64,000 nt of DNA from Flavobacterium pokkalii (GTDB lineage: Bacteria; Bacteroidota; Bacteroidia; Flavobacteriales; Flavobacteriaceae). Position numbers and translations under genes: made by a program. Shown here one piece after another: positions 56,021-64,000 of the stretch. The stretch covers positions 1 through 64,000 of the forward strand of contig NZ_NASZ01000014.1 in NCBI RefSeq assembly GCF_014596575.1. The letters run 5' to 3'. The notes beneath the pieces are model-generated. The model saw only the letters and a list, made by a program, of their open reading frames with translations, ran no database searches and was not told the DNA's origin. Position 1 is the stretch's first letter, and each line of letters begins with the position of its first letter.

Positions 56021-56115
56021 TTATTTATGATTTAAAATAGTACTAATTCACTTTCAAAAGCTATTTTTGCTTCTTCGAAAATAACTTTTTTATCCAAAAT
56101 TTAAAAATAGAATTC

Positions 56116-56466
56116 ATGATAGAAGTATATCACAATCCAAGATGTGGAAAATCAAGAAACTGTCTGGCTTTTTTAGACAATCAAAATCAGGAATACAACA
56201 TCACTAAATATTTAGAAGAAGCTCCCAGCACTGAAACACTGAAGGCTTTATTAGAAAAATTACAAATCAAAGCAATTGATTTGGTACGCCAAAAAGAGAA
56301 AATTTGGATTGAAAATTATAAAAATCAGGAAATGACCGATGAAGCGGTTATTCAGGCGATGGTTTTACACCCTATTTTAATCGAAAGACCTATTATAATC
56401 AAAGGGAACAAAGCAATTATAGCCCGTGAAATGGACAAAATCGAAACTTTCTTTAAAGAGAGCTAA
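56116..56466 (+). CDS. ArsC-family reductase-like protein
   Basis: The 116-residue protein has the thioredoxin-like ArsC/Spx fold with the N-terminal Cys in VYHNPRCGKSRNCLAFLD and the late IERPIIIKGNKAIIAR, where the conserved Arg of arsenate reductases sits. A second Cys (CGKSRNC) is also present. It could reduce arsenate with glutaredoxin or act as another thiol reductase; no arsenic genes are nearby. Confidence 0.85.
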   Translation: MIEVYHNPRCGKSRNCLAFLDNQNQEYNITKYLEEAPSTETLKALLEKLQIKAIDLVRQKEKIWIENYKNQEMTDEAVIQAMVLHPILIERPIIIKGNKAIIAREMDKIETFFKES

Positions 56467-56553
56467 AATTTTTAACAGTTTTTTAATAAAACTGGTTTAA
56501 ACCAAATTGCTTTTTTAGACTCCAAATACAAAACAATAATAAAAATTTAAAAA

Positions 56554-59046
56554 ATGCGACAAACCTTAAAATTAATTTTAGGGCTCAGCTTCTTTTTTTC
56601 TTTTTGGACAACTTATGCTAAAATAGAAAAACCTATCGCTGATCCTGTAAAAGAAAAAGTGAAAATCTCGGGGACTGTTATCGAAAAAACGACTAAACAA
56701 CCGCTTGAATATGCCACAGTAACTATTACAGATACGAAAAATCCGAAAGCTATAACCGGCGGAATTACCAATGCGAAAGGAAATTTTGCCATTGAAGTCG
56801 CTCCTGGAATTTACAATATTAAAATTGAATTTATCTCTTTTAAAGCAGTAGAATTCAACCAACGCAATCTGCAAAAAAATCTTGATTTAGGAACAATTTC
56901 GTTGATTGAAGATGCTGCGCAATTGAACGAAGTTGTGGTTCGTGCCGAAAAATCAACGGTTGAAATCAAGCTGGACAAAAAAGTATACAACGTGGGTCAG
57001 GACATGATTGTAAAAGGTGGAACGGTAAGTGATGTTTTAGAAAACGTTCCTTCGGTAACAGTTGACGTAGAAGGAAATGTAAGCTTACGTGGCAACGAAA
57101 ACGTGCGTATTTTTATTGACGGACGTCCTTCAAACTCTTTAAATATGGCTGAAGCTTTAAAACAAATTCCTGCCGATGCTATCGATAAAGTGGAAGTAAT
57201 TACCAACCCTTCTGCCCGCTATGATGCTGAAGGTGGTGCCGGAATCCTGAATATTATTTTGAAAAAAGGAAAAAATTTAGGTTTCAACGGAAGCTTCATT
57301 GCTTCTACCGGTATTCCTGAAACTTACGGTTTGAGTGCCAATTTGAATTACAAAACCGAAAAATTAAACTTTTTTACTTCAACCGGATACGATTACAGAA
57401 CCAGTGAAGGAAGAGGTTTAACGCATTCTACTTTGTTTGACGATAATAAAAATATTATTGGGTATACCAATGAGGACAAAGACACTGATCGTCTTAGAAA
57501 AGGAATTTCATCTAAAACCGGTATGGAATGGACTATTGCTCCAAATACTTACTGGACTAACTCTATCAGTTACCGTGACAACCGCGGTACAAATAACGAT
57601 TTAGTATATTACAATTCATTTGATGTTGATAAAAATTTTATTTCTAAACGCTACCGTTTAAGCAATGGAGATGACAATTCAAAAGATATCGAATTGGCCT
57701 CCAATTTTCTTAAAAACTTCAATGATAAAGGACATAAATTAACCGTTGATTTCTCATATTCAAATAACAAAGACAATGAAAATTCTGCTATTACTGATGA
57801 AACACTCAACAGTGGAAATCCGGCTTCAATAGATCAAACTCTAAATAACAAAACTCAAGACCAATTTCAAGTGCAAACAGATTATGTTTTACCCTTTGAA
57901 AATGGCAGTCAGTTTGAAGCAGGATATAAAGGAAACTTTAATGATCTGGACAATGTTTACAGTGTAACCACTGATGATTCCGGAAATCCTATCGAGGGAT
58001 ATCTTTCAAATACTTTAGAATATAAAGAGCGAATTAATGCTTTGTATGCGCAATATGGTTTTAAATTAAATAAATTTTCCTATTTATTTGGTTTACGTTG
58101 GGAAGACACTAAAATCAACGTAAACTTATTAGATACTCAGGATTTCAACACCAAAAAATACAACAACTTTTTCCCGAGTGCCTTTATAAACTATGAGATC
58201 TCAGATGAAAGTAGTATTTCATTAAGCTACAGCAAACGTTTGTCCAGACCAAGAGGACGTTTTTTAAACCCGGCAACTAATTATTCCAGCAACATCAATT
58301 TGTTCAGAGGGAATCCGGATTTGAATCCTTCTTTTACCGATAAATTTGATATTGGCTATTTAAAAAAATGGAATAAGGTTACTTTCAGTACTTCGATGTA
58401 TTTTGAAAATACTAAAAATGTATTCTCTTTTGTCAGAACTGAAACTGGTGATTTTGTGGGTAACAACCCTGTTGTTTTAAGCAGTCCGATTAACTTAGCC
58501 AAAGAGCAACAATTTGGTTTTGAATTTACCTTAAACTACAATCCGTTTAAAATATGGAAAATCAACAGTAGTTTTAACTTATCCAATTCTAAAACTACAG
58601 GAAGTTATACTTATACAAATGTAAATGATGATGAAATCACGCAAGACTTAAACAACGAAACTTTCGCCTGGTTTTCACGAATCAACTCCCGTTTGACACT
58701 TCCGGCTAAAATTGACTGGCAGTTAACCGGAATGTATTTTAGTCCCAGAACAACTGCTCAGGGAAAAAACTTAGGTAATTATGTAGTGAATATGGCTTTC
58801 AGTAAAGATATCTTAAAAGACAAAGCCACTCTTGCACTAAACGTAAGCGACTTGTTTAATTCCAGAAGAATGAAATCGGAAACAAACTTAACCAGCGTAA
58901 TGTCTTACAGTGAATTTCAATGGAGAAAACGACAAATTAATCTTTCCTTCACTTACCGTCTGAACATGAAGAAAACAGACAAAGACAAAAACATGCCTCG
59001 AAACAACGGTGGTGATGACAACGGTGGAGGTGAATTCCCAGGATAA
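56554..59046 (+). CDS. TonB-dependent receptor, outer-membrane beta-barrel
   Basis: The 830-residue protein starts with a signal peptide (LILGLSFFFSFWTTYA), a carboxypeptidase-regulatory-like domain at about 37-112 (KISGTVIEKTTKQPLEYATVTI), a TonB plug at about 125-225 (VVVRAEKSTVEIKLDKKVY, SVTVDVEGNVSLRGNENVRIFIDGRPS, ADAIDKVEVITNPSARYDAEGGAGILNIILKKG) and a barrel of about 570 residues. It ends with a Gly/Asn/Asp-rich tail. It should import some ligand across the outer membrane with TonB energy. No SusD or other partner is adjacent, so the ligand is unknown. Confidence 0.9.
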   Translation: MRQTLKLILGLSFFFSFWTTYAKIEKPIADPVKEKVKISGTVIEKTTKQPLEYATVTITDTKNPKAITGGITNAKGNFAIEVAPGIYNIKIEFISFKAVEFNQRNLQKNLDLGTISLIEDAAQLNEVVVRAEKSTVEIKLDKKVYNVGQDMIVKGGTVSDVLENVPSVTVDVEGNVSLRGNENVRIFIDGRPSNSLNMAEALKQIPADAIDKVEVITNPSARYDAEGGAGILNIILKKGKNLGFNGSFIASTGIPETYGLSANLNYKTEKLNFFTSTGYDYRTSEGRGLTHSTLFDDNKNIIGYTNEDKDTDRLRKGISSKTGMEWTIAPNTYWTNSISYRDNRGTNNDLVYYNSFDVDKNFISKRYRLSNGDDNSKDIELASNFLKNFNDKGHKLTVDFSYSNNKDNENSAITDETLNSGNPASIDQTLNNKTQDQFQVQTDYVLPFENGSQFEAGYKGNFNDLDNVYSVTTDDSGNPIEGYLSNTLEYKERINALYAQYGFKLNKFSYLFGLRWEDTKINVNLLDTQDFNTKKYNNFFPSAFINYEISDESSISLSYSKRLSRPRGRFLNPATNYSSNINLFRGNPDLNPSFTDKFDIGYLKKWNKVTFSTSMYFENTKNVFSFVRTETGDFVGNNPVVLSSPINLAKEQQFGFEFTLNYNPFKIWKINSSFNLSNSKTTGSYTYTNVNDDEITQDLNNETFAWFSRINSRLTLPAKIDWQLTGMYFSPRTTAQGKNLGNYVVNMAFSKDILKDKATLALNVSDLFNSRRMKSETNLTSVMSYSEFQWRKRQINLSFTYRLNMKKTDKDKNMPRNNGGDDNGGGEFPG

Positions 59047-59068
59047 TTTATAAAAATCGAAAAATTAA

Positions 59069-59112
59069 AAAATCCAAATTCCAATTGTAAAAGTTGGAGT
59101 TTGGATTTTTTT
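59069..59112 (+). terminator. Terminator of the TonB-receptor gene
   Basis: AAAAATCCAAATTCCAA pairs with TTGGAGTTTGGATTTTT (one mismatch), followed by T-run, 22 bp after the receptor's stop. Confidence 0.8.
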
Positions 59113-59133
59113 GTAAATTAACTTTTTAAGAAT

Positions 59134-59167
59134 AAAAAAAGGATTCGTTTTAGCGAATCCTTTTTTA
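59134..59167 (-). terminator. Terminator of the small membrane protein gene
   Basis: AAAAAAAGGATTCG pairs with CGAATCCTTTTTT around TTTTAG. Its A-rich arm on the left gives a T-run on the minus strand, so it mainly serves the convergent gene at 59179. Confidence 0.8.
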
Positions 59168-59178
59168 TTAAACCTCCG

Positions 59179-59343
59179 TTATAGAGATTCCTGTTTTTTT
59201 GCTCTCTTTTCTTTTATTCTTTCCCAAGTAGCACCACCTACCCAATAAGATAGGAAGCTCACTAAGAAGAACATTAACCAAAATCCCATTGTAAGGATGG
59301 TTAAGAAAAGTAAAAAGCCTAAATACTGTGAAAATTCAAACAT
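59179..59343 (-). CDS. Small membrane protein, 54 aa
   Basis: The start is set at 59343 (MFEFSQYLGFLLFLTILTMG) because a TACATTTG promoter box lies upstream of it at 59370, which would exclude most of a longer frame. The product has one or two hydrophobic segments (FLLFLTILTMGFWLMFFLVSFLSYWVG) and a basic tail (KEKRAKKQ). It is short and resembles a conserved flavobacterial type of unknown function. Own promoter and own terminator support a real gene. Confidence 0.65.
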   Translation of the reverse strand: MFEFSQYLGFLLFLTILTMGFWLMFFLVSFLSYWVGGATWERIKEKRAKKQESL

Positions 59344-59369
59344 GTTTTCCGGAATTTTGAATGTAGCCA

Positions 59370-59377
59370 CAAATGTA
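59370..59377 (-). promoter_or_regulatory. -7 promoter box of the small membrane protein gene
   Basis: TACATTTG on the minus strand fits TAnnTTTG, 26 bp upstream of the ATG at 59343. Confidence 0.55.
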
Positions 59378-59522
59378 ACAGTTAATTTTTTTCTTAGCAA
59401 TAAAAACGACTGTCAATTTTCATAAAAATACATTTATGCGTACATTTAAACAGCATTTTGTTAATTAAAAAAGATTTCAATTCGTCTTTGCGTTAAAAAC
59501 AGCCAACTTTTATTCAAAAATC

Positions 59523-60908
59523 ATGAAATACCGAATCGAAAAAGACACCCTGGGCGAAGTTCAGGTTCCTGCCGATAAATATTGGGGTGCACAAACCGAA
59601 CGTTCCCGAAACAATTTCAAAATTGGACCATCGGCTTCAATGCCTATGGAAATTATTATGGGTTTTGCTTATTTAAAAAAATCCGCTGCCTTTACCAATT
59701 GTGATTTAGGCGTTTTATCTTCTGAAAAATGCGATGCCATTGCCGCTGTTTGTGACGAAATTTTAGAAAGAAAACTAGATGATCAGTTTCCTTTGGTGAT
59801 TTGGCAAACCGGTTCCGGAACCCAAAGCAATATGAATGTCAATGAAGTGATTGCCAACAGAGCTCAGCTTTTAAAAGGATTAGAAATTGGCACAGGCGAA
59901 TCTTTTCTGAAAGCCAATGACGATGTCAACAAATCGCAGTCTTCCAATGATACTTTTCCAACGGCTATGCATATTGCTGCTTATAAAGTACTATCTGAAA
60001 ATACAATTCCAAATATTGAAAAACTGAGAGACACCTTAAATAACAAATCTAATGCCTTTCAAAAAGTCGTAAAAATAGGCCGAACTCATTTAATGGATGC
60101 CACTCCACTAACGCTCGGACAGGAACTTTCCGGCTATGTTGCCCAACTCAACCACGGCTTAAAAGCCTTAAAAAATACTTTGTCCCATTTATCCGAATTG
60201 GCCTTAGGCGGTACAGCCGTAGGAACCGGACTAAACACTCCGAAAGGTTATGATGTAAAAGTAGCTGAATATATTGCACAGTTTACGAAACTACCTTTTG
60301 TTACCGCCAAAAATAAATTTGAAGCCTTAGCGTCGCACGATGCCATTGTGGAATCGCATGGCGCACTGAAACAATTAGCGATTTCTTTGAACAAAATTGC
60401 CAATGATATCCGAATGCTGGCTTCGGGACCACGCTCGGGAATTGGGGAAATTCTCATTCCGGAAAACGAACCTGGTTCTTCCATTATGCCCGGAAAAGTA
60501 AACCCAACCCAATGCGAAGCCTTAACAATGGTTTGCGCTCAGGTAATGGGAAATGATGTTGCTATTTCCGTAGGAGGCATGCAGGGACATTATGAACTAA
60601 ATGTTTTCAAACCCATGATGGCGGCCAACTTCCTGCAATCGGCAGAATTATTAGGAGACGCCTGTACTTCATTTGACAAGCATTGTGCTCAGGGAATTGA
60701 ACCGAATTACAAACGCATCAAAGAATTAGTCGATAATTCGTTAATGTTAGTTACGGCTTTGAATACTAAAATAGGCTACTATAAAGCCGCCGAAATAGCA
60801 CAAACCGCACACAAAAACGGAACGACTCTTAAAGAAGAAGCCGTTCGTTTGGGTTATGTAACTCCGGAGGAATTTGATGACTGGGTGAAACCGGAAGATA
60901 TGGTATAG
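59523..60908 (+). CDS. fumC: Class II fumarate hydratase
   Basis: The 461-residue enzyme of the citric acid cycle turns fumarate into malate. The motifs are [81 protein letters not shown] and the fumarase/aspartase signature [15 protein letters not shown]. Length and order are standard for FumC. It would also consume the fumarate made by the Phe/Tyr pathway earlier in the window. Transcribed alone. Confidence 0.96.
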   Translation: MKYRIEKDTLGEVQVPADKYWGAQTERSRNNFKIGPSASMPMEIIMGFAYLKKSAAFTNCDLGVLSSEKCDAIAAVCDEILERKLDDQFPLVIWQTGSGTQSNMNVNEVIANRAQLLKGLEIGTGESFLKANDDVNKSQSSNDTFPTAMHIAAYKVLSENTIPNIEKLRDTLNNKSNAFQKVVKIGRTHLMDATPLTLGQELSGYVAQLNHGLKALKNTLSHLSELALGGTAVGTGLNTPKGYDVKVAEYIAQFTKLPFVTAKNKFEALASHDAIVESHGALKQLAISLNKIANDIRMLASGPRSGIGEILIPENEPGSSIMPGKVNPTQCEALTMVCAQVMGNDVAISVGGMQGHYELNVFKPMMAANFLQSAELLGDACTSFDKHCAQGIEPNYKRIKELVDNSLMLVTALNTKIGYYKAAEIAQTAHKNGTTLKEEAVRLGYVTPEEFDDWVKPEDMV

Positions 60909-60913
60909 AAAAA

Positions 60914-60974
60914 GTTATGAGTTATGAGTTGTGAGTTATCTGTTTACATCTGGTAATTAACTCACAGCCCACAA
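60914..60974. repeat. Spacer repeat with GTTATGAGTTATGAGTT words
   Basis: GTTATGAGTTATGAGTTGTG (60917-60936) and AACTCACAGCCCACAACTAC (60958-60977) form an imperfect inverted repeat in the convergent spacer between fumC and the dehydrogenase gene. It resembles the short repeats at 39000 in style and may act as a weak bidirectional terminator, but no long T-run follows. Confidence 0.45.
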
Positions 60975-62177
60975 CTACTCACCATCAACATAATCCTGTA
61001 AATAAGAAAATCTTGCCGTTAACTTTCCGTTTTCGGTAATTTTTGCACGAGCTAAAATACCGTCTTTGTCACCGTCAAAAAAAGCTGGCATTACTTTTTC
61101 TATAAACATTTCGCCAAAACCTTCGCTGGCATCTTTGGGTAATTCGCAAGGCAAATTATCCACTGCCATTACCACAATCGCTGCCGGATGAAACAAATCG
61201 ACTTCCTTATTTTCAAAAGGTAAATAACCATAAAAAGGTTCTTCAATGGTACTGGAACGCAAGGTAGAAGCAATCGATCCGTTAATATCACAGGAAATAT
61301 CGCCTACAATTTTTACTTTACAATCTTTAGCCTTTAACATTTCCTGAGTTAAAATTGGAGGTGCTTCATTAGCATGAAAATGCGCGGTAATCACAATATC
61401 GGAAACCTTAGTAAAACGCTCAAAGTTACTCTCATATTCCTGTGGATTTTGGAAAAAATCGACTGAATCTAAAACGGCACCGTCTTTTCTTTTATTATAG
61501 TCCAAAACATCAATTTGCGTATAAACGGACTGTGCATAATTTTTTGTCAAAAAATTATCTACCGTAACGGATTTAACCTTGATAGCATCCAGAATTTCCT
61601 TAACCCCACTTCCTACTTTTCCGGTTCCGGTTACAACAAATTTTAATGGTGGCAGCATATTTCTCTTCAAAGAACGAATCAAATCTTCTTTTCCGGAAAG
61701 CATCTCGGCTTTGGGTAATTTGAACAATTCAAATTTAATTCCAAAAGCCCGAATACTATTGTAAACGCCTACCATTCCGGCATATCGTCCAAAACCTATC
61801 AAACGATTATTTTGAGTATCAACCAGCGTTTCGTGGTCATAAAACGTTATATTTTTTGCTAATAAATGCTGCAATAAAGTTCTGTTATAAACCTGTTTTT
61901 TAATCGTATGTGAAAAAAAGAAATAGGTTTTATCAGGAATTAAATTTTCAACCGGAACTTCTTTTACACCAAACAAAACATCACAATCACTAAGATCATT
62001 TACCACTTTTATCCCTGCATTTTCATAGTCAGCATCTCTAAAAACTCTGACATCCGAACTTTCCACAGCAAATTCTAATTCCGGATAAAGCGCCTGGATT
62101 TTTACCAATTGTTCAGGAGAAAAAATAACTCTTCGGTCGGTCGGTTTTTTTCTCTCTTTTATAATTCCAAATTTCAT
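60975..62177 (-). CDS. Alanine/saccharopine dehydrogenase-like NAD(P)-binding protein
   Basis: The 400-residue protein opens with MKFGIIKERKKPTDRRVIFSPEQ, matching the N-terminal domain of alanine dehydrogenase and lysine-forming saccharopine dehydrogenase. A dinucleotide-binding fold follows at about residue 178 (FVVTGTGKVGSGVKEILDAI), and DISCDINGSIASTLRSSTIEEPFYGY is typical of the saccharopine dehydrogenase branch. Which substrate it oxidises is not clear from the sequence. It is single and divergent from the serine hydrolase gene. Confidence 0.8.
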   Translation of the reverse strand: MKFGIIKERKKPTDRRVIFSPEQLVKIQALYPELEFAVESSDVRVFRDADYENAGIKVVNDLSDCDVLFGVKEVPVENLIPDKTYFFFSHTIKKQVYNRTLLQHLLAKNITFYDHETLVDTQNNRLIGFGRYAGMVGVYNSIRAFGIKFELFKLPKAEMLSGKEDLIRSLKRNMLPPLKFVVTGTGKVGSGVKEILDAIKVKSVTVDNFLTKNYAQSVYTQIDVLDYNKRKDGAVLDSVDFFQNPQEYESNFERFTKVSDIVITAHFHANEAPPILTQEMLKAKDCKVKIVGDISCDINGSIASTLRSSTIEEPFYGYLPFENKEVDLFHPAAIVVMAVDNLPCELPKDASEGFGEMFIEKVMPAFFDGDKDGILARAKITENGKLTARFSYLQDYVDGE

Positions 62178-62354
62178 ATCTATTAATTCTTTATTTTCAA
62201 TTTACTTATTAAAAAACCACTTTTGTACTAAAATAAAAGATTCAAAAACATTAAAAGCTGAAAGCCAAAAACATAGAAAAAATGCCTTAAAAAAACTTTC
62301 AAAAAATTCTGTTAACGTTAAAAAAAACAACTATAAAACGCGTTCGATTCTATA

Positions 62355-62362
62355 TATTTGCC
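62355..62362 (+). promoter_or_regulatory. -7 promoter box of the serine hydrolase gene
   Basis: TATATTTG fits TAnnTTTG and lies 18 bp before the ATG at 62381. The region between 62178 and 62380 holds no gene. Confidence 0.55.
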
Positions 62363-62380
62363 CTTATAGCCCTCACAAAA

Positions 62381-63589
62381 ATGATTTTCATAAAAAAGAC
62401 AAATATACTACAATTACTCATGCTTACTCTGCTTTTGAGTTCTTGTAATCAAAAGAAAAAAACTAACGATTTAGAATCCAACATACCCAAGGATACCATG
62501 CCGCACATGGAACCTCCTACTCAAAAATTACCTAAATTATCGGCTCAGTATATTAAAAGTAAAAGAAATGCTATTGAACATTTTTACAATAAAAACTGGT
62601 CTCACAACAGCATGAACGGAAGTTTTTTAGTCGCTCAAAATGGTCAGATTATCTTCGAAAAATACGAAGGAATGGCTAATTTCAGAGATGAAAGACCTAT
62701 CACTGCTACTACTCCACTCCATTTGGCATCAGTGAGTAAAGTATTGACCGCATCGGCAATTTTAAAATTGATTGACGCTAAAAAAATTGGTCTAGACCAA
62801 AAAGTAAATACCATCTTACCCCGATTTCCTTTTCCGGAAGTTACCGTAAAAATGCTGTTAAATCACCGAAGCGGTATGCGTAATTACGCCTATTTTACCG
62901 ATAAAAAAGACGGAGTTTGGGATAGACACAATATCCTTACCAACAACGATATCGTAGAATTAATGGCAACTAAAAACATTGGTTTAGAATCCAGAACCAA
63001 CACCCGATTTGCCTATTGCAATACTAATTATGCCATTTTGGCACTTATTATCGAAAAAGCAACCGGATTAAGCTATAAAAAAGCGATGGAGCGCATGATT
63101 TTCAAACCTTTGGGAATGAATCACACCTTTGTTTTTGATTATGATCAGGACAAAGACAGCATTGTTCCTTCTTATAAAGGAAACAAAGAGGAAATAGGAA
63201 AAGACTATCTTGATAAAATTTACGGAGACAAAAATATTTATTCCACTCCCAGAGATTTATTAAAATTTGATTTGGCACGAAATAATCCTAATTTTTTAAG
63301 CCCCAAATTATTAAAATTGGTTTACACCCCTTTTAGTCAGGAACGTAAAGGAGAAAAAAATTACGGTTTAGGAATTAGAATGATTAACTGGGAAACCGGA
63401 CAAAATTTCTACTTCCACAACGGTTGGTGGCACGGAAACACTTCGGCTTATATTACTTTATTGAAAGAACATGTTACCATTATTGCTTTATCAAATAAGT
63501 TTACTACCAGAACTTATCAGGTGAAAAAATTAGCGCCTTTGTTTGGTGATTATCCTTTCAAATTAAGTAAGGAAGAAAAAGAGGAATAA
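62381..63589 (+). CDS. Serine hydrolase, beta-lactamase family, lipoprotein
   Basis: The 402-residue protein has a lipoprotein signal (LLMLTLLLSSC, lipidated Cys22) and the class C beta-lactamase/DD-peptidase fold. The catalytic Ser117 and Lys120 are in LASVSKVLTAS, the YxN motif in FAYCNTNYAIL, and a late HNGWWHGNTSA replaces the KTG box, as in esterase-like members. It may be a peptidase or esterase acting on cell-wall-type substrates. Transcribed alone, just before ssrA. Confidence 0.88.
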   Translation: MIFIKKTNILQLLMLTLLLSSCNQKKKTNDLESNIPKDTMPHMEPPTQKLPKLSAQYIKSKRNAIEHFYNKNWSHNSMNGSFLVAQNGQIIFEKYEGMANFRDERPITATTPLHLASVSKVLTASAILKLIDAKKIGLDQKVNTILPRFPFPEVTVKMLLNHRSGMRNYAYFTDKKDGVWDRHNILTNNDIVELMATKNIGLESRTNTRFAYCNTNYAILALIIEKATGLSYKKAMERMIFKPLGMNHTFVFDYDQDKDSIVPSYKGNKEEIGKDYLDKIYGDKNIYSTPRDLLKFDLARNNPNFLSPKLLKLVYTPFSQERKGEKNYGLGIRMINWETGQNFYFHNGWWHGNTSAYITLLKEHVTIIALSNKFTTRTYQVKKLAPLFGDYPFKLSKEEKEE

Positions 63590-63606
63590 TTTTTGCACTG
63601 AGACTA

Positions 63607-63636
63607 TTTGATAGTCATATTAAATTGTATATTCGC
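63607..63636 (+). promoter_or_regulatory. Probable ssrA promoter
   Basis: TTTG at 63607 is followed after 18 bases by TATATTCG (63629-63636), close to the Bacteroidota TTTG/TAnnTTTG pair. Transcription would start about 20-25 bases before the mature tmRNA 5' end, which RNase P would make. Confidence 0.5.
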
Positions 63637-63666
63637 ACACTCAAAATATTTTGAGAAAATAAACTG

Positions 63667-64000
63667 GGGTCGACTGGTTTTGACAGCAAGTCGAATTGAA
63701 CAGTAAGCACGTCGAGCATTGAGACCTTGCTCGTAAATATAAGATCTCGAACTTTTAAACGGCGAAAATACTTACGCTTTAGCTGCATAATCTGAATTAT
63801 AGTACGATTACGCCACGTCCCTACAAGGTAGGGAAGCTGGATTCTCCTTGAAAGCCTTGGTTTATGGCGGTCAGTACAGGGGAACCGTAAAAATAGACCT
63901 AGATTTCCATAAGCTTTGGGTGGTTATCGAAAATTAAGAAGCTAAGTAGTATGTGGTTGTTTCTGGCCTGGCATCCTATCGAAAATTCAATCAGGAAATA
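63667..64000 (+). ncRNA. ssrA: Transfer-messenger RNA, 3' end beyond the window
   Basis: GGGGTCGACTGGTTTTGACAG at the start is the conserved tmRNA 5' end, forming half of the acceptor stem. The tag reading frame runs from 63761 to a TAA at 63788-63790 and encodes GENTYALAA, the ALAA-ending degradation tag typical of Bacteroidota. Pseudoknot-rich sequence follows. The 3' tRNA-like half with the T-loop is not in the window. tmRNA frees stalled ribosomes and tags their unfinished proteins. Confidence 0.95.

Overview
The window looks like chromosomal DNA of a Flavobacterium-like member of the Bacteroidota. Signs are the AT-rich sequence, -7 promoter boxes of the TAnnTTTG type, a type IX secretion (T9SS) sorting domain, a TonB-dependent receptor with a carboxypeptidase-like N-terminal domain, menaquinone genes, and a tmRNA whose tag reads GENTYALAA. 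No plasmid, insertion sequence, prophage or CRISPR array was recognised.

Positions 1-9,130 carry a sugar-phosphate isomerase-like protein, an amino-acid permease and a tight minus-strand operon for phenylalanine and tyrosine breakdown (hmgA, hppD, fahA, a flavin reductase, phenylalanine hydroxylase). Beside it lies a decayed Lrp/AsnC regulator gene, and the likely operon promoter contains a 15-base homopolymer. Positions 9,167-25,530 hold menC, menA, menB and menD among a TPR protein, a metallo-hydrolase, a CvfB-like RNA-binding protein, a GH43-like glycosidase, glutathione peroxidase and two tandem secreted MG2/TonB-plug proteins. The second of these is frameshifted twice and carries a 28-copy ACT microsatellite coding for polythreonine.

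Positions 25,749-28,177 hold an ECF sigma/anti-sigma pair and a dihydrouridine synthase. Positions 28,188-33,689 are a four-gene surface operon: a T9SS-sorted protein, an outer-membrane barrel, a phage-tail-fibre-like repeat protein and a beta-helix/FN3/Ig-like protein. A membrane-anchored AraC regulator is transcribed divergently from it. This is the most system-like unfamiliar locus in the window.

Positions 35,457-47,505 form a nitrate reduction and molybdenum-cofactor island of two convergent operons. One encodes a molybdopterin oxidoreductase fused to an FAD reductase and a BFD-type iron-sulfur domain, then a protein that looks like sirohaem-reductase half-domains joined to rubredoxin, then a thioesterase. 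The other runs moeA-mobA-cobA-moaD-moeB-moaE-moaCB-moaA. A similar palindrome, A(A/C)GTATTWATAC(T/G)T, lies upstream of both operons and of an FNR-like gene at 53,344, which suggests one regulon. No nitrite reductase or nitrate transporter is visible.

Positions 47,724-64,000 contain arginase and ornithine aminotransferase, an M28 peptidase lipoprotein, two HAD phosphatases, a DUF1697 protein, the FNR-like regulator, menE with a CPBP protease, an ArsC-like protein, a TonB-dependent receptor, a small membrane protein, fumarase, an alanine/saccharopine dehydrogenase-like enzyme, a serine hydrolase lipoprotein and the 5' part of ssrA, cut by the window end.
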